Translations under genes and position numbers: made by a program | Shown here: one piece after another, positions 44,124 to 52,850 of the stretch | How the letters are laid out: each line of letters begins with the position of its first letter | How positions within the stretch are numbered: the stretch's first letter is position 1 | Notes under the pieces: model-generated | What the model was told of the DNA's origin: nothing | Seen by the model: only the letters and a program-made list of their open reading frames with translations | Databases searched by the model: none | NCBI RefSeq assembly: GCF_017086365.1 | Contig: NZ_CP070969.1 | Coordinates: 5,353,501-5,417,500 of the forward strand | Length of the DNA stretch: 64,000 bases | Source: Paenibacillus tianjinensis | GTDB taxonomy: Bacteria; Bacillota; Bacilli; Paenibacillales; Paenibacillaceae | Direction of reading: 5' to 3'

Positions 44124-45938
44124 ATGCTGACAACAGAGATAAGAGATGCGATTCAGCGCCGCCGGATGATTGATGTCCTGCTCTCCGGTGATGCTTATGC
44201 CGACCTGGTACTGAAAGGCGGCTATATTATCAACGTAATTACCCGGGAGATTTATCCCGGCGATGTCGCCGTCAAAGGCGAACGGATTCTGCTTGTCGGC
44301 CAGGCGGATAAGCTGATCGGCCCCTCGACCATTGTCGAAGACATGAGCGGCAAATTCATCAGCCCCGGTTTTATTGATTCCCATATGCATTTTGAGAGTG
44401 CGATGCTGACCGTTACGGAATTCTCGAAGCTGTCCATTCCTACAGGAACAACCACGCTGGTGGCTGATCCGCATGAAATCGGCAACGTGCTGGGGGTCCC
44501 CGGCATGAAGGCGATGATTGATGAAGCACGCACGCTGCCAAACCGCGTCCTGTTCACCGTCCCCTGCCTCACCCCCGATGTACCGGGCCTGGAAACTGCC
44601 GGGGCGGATATCGGCTCCAAGGATATGCAGGATCTGCTGAAGGATGACTATGTGCAGGGAATCGGCGAGCTGCAGGGCTTCAGCAATGTCCATCCGGTGT
44701 ACAACAATGCGCCTTATTTAATAGATGATCTGCTTGCTTCCGTCTCTTATGCCAAATCAATCGGCAAAACCATCGAGGGCAACGCCCCCGGTTTGTTTGG
44801 CCGGGAGCTGGCAGCCCATATCATTTGTGGCGGCGGCCATGTCTCCTGCCACGAGACCACCACCAAGGAAGAAATGGTGGAGAAGCTGCGCTATGGGGTC
44901 AGCGTGTTCATACGCGAAGGCTCCTCGCAGCGGAACATGGCGGAATGCATCCGTGCCATTACTGAAGAAGGGATGGATTCCCGGAGGGCGATCCTCGTCT
45001 CCGATGATATGGTCCCGGAGGATCTGCTGAAGCATGGACACATGAACGATATTGTACGCCGCACTATTGCTGTAGGCATCGACCCTGTTGAGGCGATACA
45101 GATGGTTACGATCAATCCGGCTACCCATTTCGGCTTCCAGGATATCGGACTGCTGGCCCCCGGGGCCAAGGCCGATATCGCTGTCATCAGCGATCTGGCA
45201 CAGATGACGGTATCGCAAGTGTATATCAGCGGAGTCAAGGTGGCCCAGGACGGCGAATTGACCCGTGACATCCCATCCTATACTTATCCCGCTTCCGTGA
45301 AGAAATCAGTCAAGCGGAAGCCCGTCAAGCTGGAGGATCTTCACCTCTCCTCAGGCGGGGCACATGGCAGCGTTCAGGTCCGCGCTATTGAGGTCATTCC
45401 CGACCAGAATCTGACCGGAGCGGGGATCTTCACCGCTGCCGTCAAGGACGGCGTCGTGCAGCCTTCGGTAGAGAATGACCTCCTGCCCCTGCTCGTTGTC
45501 GAGCGGCATGGCCGCAGCGGCAAGATCGGCAAAACCTTCGTCCGCGGCATGAAGCTGAAGGCCGGCGCCATCGCCGAAAGTGTGGCCCATGATACCCACA
45601 ACATCATTGTCACCGGCACCAATTATGCCGACATGGTGACAGCGGTCAACCGGGTGATTGCCATGGACGGCGGGATCGCCATGATTGAAGGCGGCAAGGT
45701 GGTTGGTGATCTGCCGCTGCGCATCGGCGGTCTGATGACCGACGAGCTGACCGGCAAAGAGATGAGCGCAAGAATCACCGAGCTGCACCGTCTGGCCCGT
45801 GAGGAACTGGGCTGCACCCTGCATGTGCCGTTTATGCACCTGTCCTTCCTCTCGCTCGTCACCAGCCCGGCCTGGAAAATTACCGACATCGGCCTGATCG
45901 ATGCCGATGCCTTTACCGTACTGCCGGCGCTGGTCTGA
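44124..45938 (+). CDS. Adenine-deaminase-like amidohydrolase
   Basis: The 604-residue enzyme follows the adenine deaminase (Ade) plan: HxH in PGFIDSHMHFES (His87, His89), Glu182 in GIGELQGF (bridging ligand), CHETTTKEEMVEKL (His243), FIREGSSQRN and LVSDDMVPEDLL (Asp294/295). A C-terminal Ade domain is present (GMKLKAGAIAESVAHDTHNI, AMDGGIAMI, EELGCTLHVPFMHLSFLSL). One deviation stands out: where Ade has D-G-H, this protein has EGN (Asn220), replacing a likely metal-binding His. It starts 3 bp after the BMC-P gene. In this operon it may act on another cyclic amidine or purine-like substrate. Confidence 0.82.
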   Translation: MLTTEIRDAIQRRRMIDVLLSGDAYADLVLKGGYIINVITREIYPGDVAVKGERILLVGQADKLIGPSTIVEDMSGKFISPGFIDSHMHFESAMLTVTEFSKLSIPTGTTTLVADPHEIGNVLGVPGMKAMIDEARTLPNRVLFTVPCLTPDVPGLETAGADIGSKDMQDLLKDDYVQGIGELQGFSNVHPVYNNAPYLIDDLLASVSYAKSIGKTIEGNAPGLFGRELAAHIICGGGHVSCHETTTKEEMVEKLRYGVSVFIREGSSQRNMAECIRAITEEGMDSRRAILVSDDMVPEDLLKHGHMNDIVRRTIAVGIDPVEAIQMVTINPATHFGFQDIGLLAPGAKADIAVISDLAQMTVSQVYISGVKVAQDGELTRDIPSYTYPASVKKSVKRKPVKLEDLHLSSGGAHGSVQVRAIEVIPDQNLTGAGIFTAAVKDGVVQPSVENDLLPLLVVERHGRSGKIGKTFVRGMKLKAGAIAESVAHDTHNIIVTGTNYADMVTAVNRVIAMDGGIAMIEGGKVVGDLPLRIGGLMTDELTGKEMSARITELHRLAREELGCTLHVPFMHLSFLSLVTSPAWKITDIGLIDADAFTVLPALV

Positions 45939-45971
45939 TCATCACTATTTTATCAAAGGAGGCTGCTGCAC

Positions 45972-46655
45972 TTGGGTATTCAGGTAGTCGATCTGTCCCA
46001 GGAAATCTATCAGGGGATGCCGGTGTTCCCGCCGCATCAGAAGACGATGATCTTCCCCAATATGAGCCATGAGGAGAGCCGGCAAAAGCTTGGCTTCGAA
46101 TTCGCTACGAATAACCTGCTTATTAACGAGCATGGTCCGACCCATAGCGATGCTATTTATGAATATGACCCGCAAGGGGCGACGATTGACGAGATGCCGC
46201 TGGAGTATTTTTACGGGCCGGCCGTCTGTCTTGACCTCTCTCATATCTCACCCGATGACTATATTACCCGCAGGGATTTGGAGCTGGCCCTGGACAAAGG
46301 GTTTCTTCATCTCGACAAAGGAGACATCGTGCTGCTCTACACCGGTCATTATAACCGTGCTTACGGCACGGACGAATGGCTGACCCGCTACACCGGACTG
46401 GATTACGGAGCAGCTGAATGGCTGGCCCGGCAGGGTGTCGTTAATATCGGCATCGACGCGCCTTCCATCGACAACCCGCTGGATACCACCTTTGCCGGGC
46501 ATCTAATCTGCCGTGAGTACAAGCTGACCAATACCGAGAATCTCTGCAATCTGGACCAAATCGCGCAGAAGCGGTTCCTCTACTTCGGGCTCCCGCTCAA
46601 AATCCGCAAAGGCACCGGCTCTCCCATCCGGGCCGTCGCAGTTTTCATAGAATAA
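45972..46655 (+). CDS. Cyclase/kynurenine-formamidase-like metal hydrolase
   Basis: The 227-residue protein belongs to the cyclase (PF04199) family, with VVDLSQEIYQGMPVFPPH at the start, VCLDLSHI, GDIVLLYTGH, GVVNIGIDAPSIDNP and the end GLPLKIRKGTGSPIRAVAVF. The metal motif H-x-G-T-H-x-D-x-P-x-H appears in altered form as EHGPTHSDAIYEY: G becomes P and the last His is absent. The start is TTG 45972 with AAAGGAGG upstream. Relatives hydrolyse formamides, isatin or other cyclic amides. It is in the BMC operon, 34 bp after the amidohydrolase. Confidence 0.85.
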   Translation: MGIQVVDLSQEIYQGMPVFPPHQKTMIFPNMSHEESRQKLGFEFATNNLLINEHGPTHSDAIYEYDPQGATIDEMPLEYFYGPAVCLDLSHISPDDYITRRDLELALDKGFLHLDKGDIVLLYTGHYNRAYGTDEWLTRYTGLDYGAAEWLARQGVVNIGIDAPSIDNPLDTTFAGHLICREYKLTNTENLCNLDQIAQKRFLYFGLPLKIRKGTGSPIRAVAVFIE

Positions 46656-46676
46656 AATATTAAGCAGGTGAAGGAC

Positions 46677-47282
46677 ATGAGAAACGGAACTCTGATCGAG
46701 GAAATTATCGTACCGGCATACGAAGGCAGAAGCGCTCTGGTGCGCAAAGGCCAGACACTGTATATCATAGACGTGGAGGGCAAGCAGGTCGGCGATTTCG
46801 TCTGCTTTAATGCCGGTAACCCTGACGAGCATGTCTCCCCTGTGCATATGCGGGCTTCACTCAGCAGCATCCGCCTTAAACCCGGCGACGGCCTCTACAG
46901 CAACTACCGGCAGCCGCTGATGCAGCTGACCCATGATACGGTCGGACGGCATGACTTCTTTTTCCCGGCCTGTGATTATTACCGCTACAAGGTTGATTTC
47001 GGACTGGAGCAGCACCCGAACTGCCACGATAATCTGCAGAGGGCATTGCAGAAATACAACCTTGGAGACCAGGAGCTGCCCGATCCGATCAACTGGTTCA
47101 TGAATAATGCACTCGATGATAACCTCGACTATGTCATTGAAGAACCGCTCTCGAAGCCCGGTGATTATGTCGCTCTCCTGGCACTGACGGACGTGATTGT
47201 CGCCCTCTCCTCCTGCTCGCAGGACCTCGCTCCCGTCAACGGGTTCAAGGTCACTCCGCTGCTGATGCAGATTACCGGTTAG
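46677..47282 (+). CDS. DUF1989 protein (urea-carboxylase-associated / carboxyguanidine deiminase-like)
   Basis: The protein of about 201 residues carries the DUF1989 signature: VEGKQVGDFVCFNA, GDGLYSNYRQPLMQ, RHDFFFPACDYYRYKVDFGLEQHPNCHDNLQRAL, PDPINWFMN and LSKPGDYVALLALTDVIVALSSCSQD. Characterised relatives (CgdA/CgdB) deiminate carboxyguanidine next to urea carboxylase. No urea carboxylase or allophanate hydrolase gene is in this window, so the substrate here may differ. ATG 46677 has AGGTGAAGG upstream. It is the last gene of the BMC operon. Confidence 0.9.
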   Translation: MRNGTLIEEIIVPAYEGRSALVRKGQTLYIIDVEGKQVGDFVCFNAGNPDEHVSPVHMRASLSSIRLKPGDGLYSNYRQPLMQLTHDTVGRHDFFFPACDYYRYKVDFGLEQHPNCHDNLQRALQKYNLGDQELPDPINWFMNNALDDNLDYVIEEPLSKPGDYVALLALTDVIVALSSCSQDLAPVNGFKVTPLLMQITG

Positions 47283-47287
47283 GCTGT

Positions 47288-47402
47288 TTTGTACACTGAT
47301 ATCCGATTTGTTCACACCCCCTGAATTCCATTTTGTTCACTGCTGTCAGCTTGCTGCACTGTTCTGTTCACCCCTATGAAGTTTATAATCATACTGTGAA
47401 CA
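47288..47402 (+). promoter_or_regulatory. Array of TGTTCAC boxes and promoter of the AraC-type regulator
   Basis: Boxes TTTGTACAC (47288-47296), TTTGTTCAC (47307-47315 and 47332-47340) and TCTGTTCAC (47363-47371) lie in direct orientation, and an inverted GTGAACA follows at 47396-47402. A TATAAT -10 sits at 47384-47389, 12 bp after the fourth box, with only a poor -35 overlapping that box. This is the layout of an activator-dependent promoter, probably autoregulated by the AraC protein encoded next. Confidence 0.65.
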
Positions 47403-47453
47403 ATACAGAGAGGCCTTGACGCCAGTGCGCATTATGAATTCAGGGGGATGCTA

Positions 47454-49685
47454 ATGAGACTGAACAAGCTTGGCAATCGAAGAGCACTATACAGCAGGAT
47501 ATTGGTCAGTATGACACTTTGTGTATCCTTAACCTTCCTTGTTTCCACCATTATTTATTACAACTACTATATTGGCGTCGAAAAGACACAGGCTTTCCGT
47601 TCCGACCTCAGCGATCTCACACAGACCAGCAAAGAGGTTGTGAACATGAACGAAGCCGCGCAATCGCTTTCATTTCAGATCTACCGCAACAGCACCATCT
47701 CCAAAATCGTCTTCTACGACAAGCCGGATATTTATGACGTCACAGCCGCCATGTCCGAGCTCGGAAATTATTTAAGCTCTATGCCGTATATCGAATCCAT
47801 CTATGTCTATAACCCGAAAAGCGCAAAGCTCTATATCGCCTCTTCCCACGGCCAGAACGGTGTATTTACCGAGCAGGAGCTGGTGGATACGAATATTCTG
47901 GATATTCTGAACCATTACGAGGAATACAAGCCGTTTACGCCGATTCCGCGCGTCTATTCGAACGGTGCCGAGGAGAATGATCAGGTCCGGGCTTATACCT
48001 TTTTATGCTACGACGCCATCGGCTGGGACCGGACGATTAACTCGGCAGTGATTGTTAACATTTCCGCCCCTTGGATCAACAAAGAGATTAACAGTCCTGC
48101 CGATTCCAAAAGCGCAACCTTTATTCTGTCCGGGAACGGTTCCTTCCTGTCCGGCAACAGCCTGGAGCAGCAGGAGCTTTCAGCCGAAGAAGCCCGCATG
48201 GTAGAGCAAAAGATTACAGGAGATTCCGAAGGCTACTTTATCGGCAAGTTTGCAGGCGTCAATTCGCTAATCTCTTTTACTGCGCCGGATGACCTAAGCT
48301 GGCAATATGTGCGCATCACCCCTTATGACATCATCACCAAACAGACCGACAGCATCCGGAACGCCACTCTGCTCATCGCCGCCCTTATTCTGGTTGGGGG
48401 GATTCTTCTGTCCTGGATCACCTCCAAAAGCCTGTATCTGCCGATCAACCGGATTGTCAGTGAGATGAACATTCTCGAGAGTGAGAAAAGGGACAGCATG
48501 TTTATGATCCGGCAAAATACCATGCGCGATCTGGTCCTGGGCCTTAAGCCGCTGCAATCCATTCAGCAGGTGGAGAAACTCAGGCAGCTTGGCATTCACT
48601 TCACCTTCAATGATGATTACCGGCTGATTCTGCTGCGGATTGACAACTATAGAGAATTACGGGATGAACGGTCGTCCTACCTGCTGGCTTACAAATTTGC
48701 AATTATGAACATCGCCTCGGAAATCTGCGGCCAGACCTACCGGGTTGAAACCGTCGATATGAATGATGATGGAATACTTGTGCTCCTGAATATCATTGAT
48801 TCAATAGAATACACCGACACCGGTCTGATTGAGACACTCCTGCGGCAAATTCAGCTGGCCTGCTCCGATTATCTGAAAATAAGCCTAACCCTCACCTACA
48901 GCCATATCGACCGGAATGCCGTGCAGCTGCATAAGCTTTACAAGCAGGTCAGAGAAGCCTCGAATCACAGGCTGTTTTACGGGCATGGGTGCATCATCAG
49001 TGCGCAGTCCATAAGTGCACTCCAGGCCAATACGTACCACTATCCGACCGAAAAAGAAAAACGTCTGACCGATGCGCTAATGTGCGGCAAGATTGAGGAG
49101 GCCAAGGAGCATTTCAGCACCATTATCCGGGAAGCTGAATCGTATCCTTTTCATACCGTGCAATTAGCCGTTTCGAGACTTAGTGTGACGATAAAAGAAA
49201 TCATCAGCACAGTCCAAAAACGTAACCGTTTACAATGTGATGGAGTGCCCGCCTTGCCAACTCTGGAATCCGTAGAAACCGTCGCCGAGCTGGAAGATGC
49301 CTTCTTCGCCCTGTTCAGAGAAATGCGCGGACAGCTGTCTGAGAAAAAAAACGCCAAGCAGCATGATCTGATCCGCCTGATCAATCAAAAGGTAGCCGAG
49401 AACTATATGGAGCCGAATCTTAGCCTGAACCAGATCGCCGATGAGCTCGATATGTCTCCGATCTACATCAGCCGGCTCTATAAGCAGCAGACCCTGACCA
49501 GCATCGTCGATGTCATCCTGGAGGTACGTATGCGCGAGGTGTGCAGCCTGCTGGAGAACACCGATCTGCCGGTAACGACCATTGCCGAGCGCTGCGGCTT
49601 CACCAGCAGCTCCTATCTGCACCGGATGTTCAAGCGCAGCTTCGGCACCACCCCTACCGACTACCGGCGCTCTAAAAATGCCTAG
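47454..49685 (+). CDS. Membrane-anchored AraC-family regulator
   Basis: The 743-residue protein has a first helix (YSRILVSMTLCVSLTFLVSTIIYY) and an outer sensor domain of about 260 residues. A second helix (ATLLIAALILVGGILLSWIT) and a cytoplasmic part follow. The C-terminal AraC HTH pair is NLSLNQIADELDMSPIYISRLYKQQTLTSIVDVILEVRMREVCSLL and VTTIAERCGFTSSSYLHRMFKRSFGTTPTDYRR. It is a one-component transmembrane regulator. ATG 47454 follows AGGGGG. It lies between the BMC operon and the importer at 50-54 kb and is the prime candidate to control both. Confidence 0.92.
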   Translation: MRLNKLGNRRALYSRILVSMTLCVSLTFLVSTIIYYNYYIGVEKTQAFRSDLSDLTQTSKEVVNMNEAAQSLSFQIYRNSTISKIVFYDKPDIYDVTAAMSELGNYLSSMPYIESIYVYNPKSAKLYIASSHGQNGVFTEQELVDTNILDILNHYEEYKPFTPIPRVYSNGAEENDQVRAYTFLCYDAIGWDRTINSAVIVNISAPWINKEINSPADSKSATFILSGNGSFLSGNSLEQQELSAEEARMVEQKITGDSEGYFIGKFAGVNSLISFTAPDDLSWQYVRITPYDIITKQTDSIRNATLLIAALILVGGILLSWITSKSLYLPINRIVSEMNILESEKRDSMFMIRQNTMRDLVLGLKPLQSIQQVEKLRQLGIHFTFNDDYRLILLRIDNYRELRDERSSYLLAYKFAIMNIASEICGQTYRVETVDMNDDGILVLLNIIDSIEYTDTGLIETLLRQIQLACSDYLKISLTLTYSHIDRNAVQLHKLYKQVREASNHRLFYGHGCIISAQSISALQANTYHYPTEKEKRLTDALMCGKIEEAKEHFSTIIREAESYPFHTVQLAVSRLSVTIKEIISTVQKRNRLQCDGVPALPTLESVETVAELEDAFFALFREMRGQLSEKKNAKQHDLIRLINQKVAENYMEPNLSLNQIADELDMSPIYISRLYKQQTLTSIVDVILEVRMREVCSLLENTDLPVTTIAERCGFTSSSYLHRMFKRSFGTTPTDYRRSKNA

Positions 49686-49761
49686 TTCAGGTTGCAGCCA
49701 ATCTTCCCTCTATCTGCGCACTTATTCTTTGCCTTTAGCCTCCATCCCGCTCTTTCCATGA

Positions 49762-49849
49762 GCAGCTTCGGCAAATAAAGGCCGAGGCTGCCTCATGAGG
49801 TTATTTAAAAGCCACCCAAGCCAGCCTCCAAGTACATGGAGGCTGGCTT
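49762..49849 (+). terminator. Tandem terminators after the AraC-type gene
   Basis: Two hairpins follow the stop codon: GCAGCTTCGGC with GCCGAGGCTGC (49762-49791) and a perfect 13-bp stem AAGCCAGCCTCCA / TGGAGGCTGGCTT (49818-49849) followed by TTCTG. The second has the better U-tract. Confidence 0.75.
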
Positions 49850-49916
49850 TTCTGCTGCTCCCTCCCTATGCCCCCGAAGCCGGTGGCTGGAGGGCTTTTT
49901 TTTGAGCAGTTTGGGC

Positions 49917-50088
49917 TGGAGCAGTTACCGCTTAAACAGCGGATAAAACGGAATGATTGTGGAAAAGCGGCAGCGGCCGCCTTTGTGTCCGGATTTTCAC
50001 CGCCAAGGTTAAATCAAAAAATCCGGACACAACAGCGGTTGGAACAACATTCCGTTTTAGGAGCGTCCACTTAAGCACCAACTCCTCC
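49917..50088. repeat. Long imperfect palindrome (MITE-like) between the AraC gene and the importer
   Basis: Nested inverted repeats are seen: TAAAACGGAATG (49944-49955) with CATTCCGTTTTA (50048-50059), and TTGTGTCCGGATTTT (49983-49997) with AAAATCCGGACACAA (50018-50032). Weaker matching extends outward (GGAG-AGTT--GCTTAA on each side). No transposase or coding frame is present. It could be a small non-autonomous element or a large structured RNA. Confidence 0.6.
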
Positions 50089-50113
50089 CGCACAACCCAG
50101 CGGCAAATAAAAC

Positions 50114-50140
50114 GCCCCAAAAGCCATCGGCTTCCGGGGC
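50114..50140 (-). terminator. Terminator of the importer operon (minus strand)
   Basis: GCCCCGGAAGCC pairs with GGCTTTTGGGGC around a 3-nt loop (two G-U pairs), read on the minus strand, and is followed by GTTTTATTT. It lies 10 bp after the stop of the binding-protein gene. Confidence 0.8.
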
Positions 50141-50149
50141 ACACCTCCA

Positions 50150-51766
50150 CTATTTAATGCCTTTCTCCGCAACATAAGCGTTCCATTGCTTCGTCCACTC
50201 GGTCTGGATTTTTTCTAACCCGGCCTGTTTGGCCTTCTGCATGAAAGTTTCCAGCCCTTTATCAATATCCTCTACAAGGCCTGCCTCCAGCGGGAAGAGG
50301 TATTGCTTCTCTACTTGCTCCAGTGCCGCTTTCTCAGCCTGGTAAGAGGAGTAGTCTTCCGCAAAGCCCAGGAACAGGTCAGGCTTCTGGATCTTATCCA
50401 GCTCATCGAAGATCGCCTTCACACCGTCAAAGCCTTTATCGAACAGCATGAACTCAGGATTTCTCCAAGCCCAGCCGTTCATCCCTTCACGGGAGAAGCC
50501 ATTGCTGGCGCTGGTGCCGACAAGCTTGTAATAGCCGTCTTCAACGGTGTAGTTCTTGCCCTCAATACCATACTGCGTCAGCTGATTGTAGCGTTTGTCG
50601 AGGACCAGCTTTTCATAGAACGCGAGAGCTCTTTCCGGGTTCTTACTGCTCTTGGGAATCGCAAACCCGTTGTGAATCGGGTGTACAGGTGTAGCATAAC
50701 CCGTGGTCAGGCCGAATGGAGAATAAGCCAGCTCCCATTCGGGATGGGTCGTGCTGATCTTCATCTTCATGTCGTTATAGCGCGTCGGATTATCTCCGAA
50801 CATGCTGGCCGCTTTGCCGGAAGTCACCGGATCCTGCATCGTATCCTTGATATTCAGCACGTTTTTGGGGATGAAGCCTTTGTCCGCCCAGCGTTTCATC
50901 GTTTTCAACTCTTCTTTTTGTTCATCAGAACCCCAGTAGGAGTAGACAGTAGTAGGCGATTCATACTTCACTCCCATCCCGTAAGGGAGAGCGCCAATCA
51001 TTTTGTTAAGCTCGGTATAAATGTAGTGGAGATTATTGCCGATATCGCTGTTCAAGGACATTGGCATCATATCCGGCTCGTTTTTGACAATGCCATCCAT
51101 ATAAGCCTCATAGCTGGCCAGATCCTTAGGCACCGGCAGATCATATTTCTTGCGCAGATCCTCGCGGTAGACGAAGCCGTTGGTTACGTACTCTTTATAA
51201 GTGGCAGGAACGGTATAGATTTTACCGTCAACCTTTACATCTTCCCACATCGACTCCGGTACGAATTTCTGCAGCTCCGGTGCAGCCTTAGGCAGCAGAT
51301 CGTCAATGGCCAGGAAGGCGCCGCGTTTGGCGTACGATTGATACTGGGTCCAGTCCGCTGTAAAAATCAGATCAATCGCCTGGCCGGAAGACAGCAGCAG
51401 CTTATACTTCTGATCCCAGTCCGTCCAGCTTGTATAGTTGAACTTAACCGTGGCGTTCAGCTCTTCCTGAGCCATCTTGTTGATTTCGTCTTGAATGACC
51501 GGCAGATCCTTAGGGGCATCGCCGAGCATATAGAACTGGAGCTCCACCTTCTTCGAAGTGTCTATTCCGGTCTCTGCCGGAGCTGCCATACTGGTTGTGC
51601 TGTCCGTTGCTGCGGCTGTGTCTTTATTGCCGTCTGTCCCGCTGTTTGCGCCGTTTGCGCTGTTCCCGCTGTTGTTATTGCCGCCACAGCCCGCAAGGAG
51701 CGAGAGCGCCAGCGCAGCCGTTGTAAGCGTAACCAGAGATCTTCGGCCTGTCTTCTTTTTCATCAT
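50150..51766 (-). CDS. LplA-type substrate-binding lipoprotein of the importer beside the BMC locus
   Basis: The 538-residue binding protein has a lipoprotein signal (TLTTAALALSLLAGCGGN), a Ser/Asn/Ala linker and the DUF3502-like large family 1 fold (VELQFYMLGDAPKDLPVIQDEINKMAQEELNATVKFNYTSWTDWDQKYKLLLSSGQAIDLIFTADW). Its C-terminus is EWTKQWNAYVAEKGIK. It has AGGAGGG upstream, preceded by two units of the dispersed leader repeat. It is last in an importer operon whose promoter has a TGTTCAC box, so the transported compound may feed the BMC pathway. That link is inference. Confidence 0.92.
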   Translation of the reverse strand: MMKKKTGRRSLVTLTTAALALSLLAGCGGNNNSGNSANGANSGTDGNKDTAAATDSTTSMAAPAETGIDTSKKVELQFYMLGDAPKDLPVIQDEINKMAQEELNATVKFNYTSWTDWDQKYKLLLSSGQAIDLIFTADWTQYQSYAKRGAFLAIDDLLPKAAPELQKFVPESMWEDVKVDGKIYTVPATYKEYVTNGFVYREDLRKKYDLPVPKDLASYEAYMDGIVKNEPDMMPMSLNSDIGNNLHYIYTELNKMIGALPYGMGVKYESPTTVYSYWGSDEQKEELKTMKRWADKGFIPKNVLNIKDTMQDPVTSGKAASMFGDNPTRYNDMKMKISTTHPEWELAYSPFGLTTGYATPVHPIHNGFAIPKSSKNPERALAFYEKLVLDKRYNQLTQYGIEGKNYTVEDGYYKLVGTSASNGFSREGMNGWAWRNPEFMLFDKGFDGVKAIFDELDKIQKPDLFLGFAEDYSSYQAEKAALEQVEKQYLFPLEAGLVEDIDKGLETFMQKAKQAGLEKIQTEWTKQWNAYVAEKGIK

Positions 51767-51773
51767 GAACCCT

Positions 51774-51890
51774 CCTAAAAGTTTTGTTTAGCATACACAT
51801 CCTTGAGTTACTTCGAACAAAACTTGCCTCGGAAGCATAAACTTAGTTTTGTTTAGTTTAAGCATCCTCGAGTCACTTCGAACAAAACTA
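51774..51890 (-). repeat. Dispersed leader repeat, copy C (two units, upstream of the binding-protein gene)
   Basis: On the minus strand two 44-bp blocks, AGTTTTGTTCGAAGT...CTAAACAAAAC (51889-51846 and 51824-51781), lie 65 bp apart, with TTTATGCTTCCGAGG between them. The second ends CAAAACTTTTAGGAGG at the ribosome binding site. The period and ending equal copy B at 40795. Confidence 0.78.
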
Positions 51891-51941
51891 TGTTAGCCGG
51901 ACAACAGGCACAACCTTCACGGCGTGCTCCACTATACGGTT

Positions 51942-52835
51942 CTAACCTTTTACAGCGCCTATCGTCAAGCCTTTTACAAAATACCGCTGAATGAACGGAT
52001 ACAGAAAAAGAATCGGTCCGGTAACAACAATGGCCATCGCCATCTTGGTCGACTCGGTCGGCAGATCACTGCCCAGGCTGACCCCGGTGCCCGCGCCCAT
52101 GTTGGCGATAAAGGCCGCAGAGTTGATGACGTTGTACAGATGGAACTGCAGCTGATATTTATGCGGATCGTTGATGAACAAGGAAGAGGAGAACCAGTCG
52201 TTCCAATACGCCAGGGCCAGAAACAGGCTTACTGTGGCGATGCCGGGCATCGACAGCTGGAGCACGATCCGCCAGTAGATTTTGAAATCACCGGCCCCGT
52301 CGATCTTAGCGGACTCGAACAGCTCCTCAGGAACAGCCGAGCGGATAAAGTTCTTCATCAGAATGATCAGGAACGGGGTCATCAGCCCCGGAAAAATCAG
52401 CGCGCCGTATGAATCGGTCAGATGCAGATATTTGGTGATCATAATGTACCAGGGCACCAGTCCGCCGCCGAACAGCGTCGTGAAGTAGATATAGAAGGAA
52501 AAGGTGTTGCGGTATTTGAAATCCTTGCGGGCCAGCACATATCCGGCCATCGTCATGAAGAACAGCCCCAGCAGCGTGCCCGTTACCGTCGTGAACAGCG
52601 TAACCCCATACGCCCGCAGAACCTCGTCAGGGAAGGTGAACACCGTCTTGTAGCCCTCCACCGAGAACTGCGCCGGGATCAGATGATAACCGTCCTTGAT
52701 GATCGATTCATTGGCCGTCAGAGAAGCCGAGATAATGAGCAGAAACGGGATCAGGCAGGCCAGCGAGCCGAGAATGATGACCGTGTACGCCAGGCCCTGC
52801 AGCAGCCGCGTATAATGATCGTCTTTGATTTGCAT
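51942..52835 (-). CDS. LplC/YtcP-type ABC permease
   Basis: The 297-residue six-helix permease has the EAA loop FESAKIDGAGDFKIYWRIVLQLSMPGIATVSLFLALAYW and the family ending IQRYFVKGLTIGAVKG. ATG 52835 has AAGGAG upstream. It pairs with the LplB-type permease 15 bp upstream in the operon. Confidence 0.92.
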   Translation of the reverse strand: MQIKDDHYTRLLQGLAYTVIILGSLACLIPFLLIISASLTANESIIKDGYHLIPAQFSVEGYKTVFTFPDEVLRAYGVTLFTTVTGTLLGLFFMTMAGYVLARKDFKYRNTFSFYIYFTTLFGGGLVPWYIMITKYLHLTDSYGALIFPGLMTPFLIILMKNFIRSAVPEELFESAKIDGAGDFKIYWRIVLQLSMPGIATVSLFLALAYWNDWFSSSLFINDPHKYQLQFHLYNVINSAAFIANMGAGTGVSLGSDLPTESTKMAMAIVVTGPILFLYPFIQRYFVKGLTIGAVKG

Positions 52836-52850
52836 ACTCCTTGTCTCCTC

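Noticed and set aside
50303..51778. 491-codon plus-strand frame opposite the importer lipoprotein gene
   Set aside because: It is a shadow of the binding-protein gene, which has a clean lipoprotein signal, ribosome binding site and family match on the minus strand.
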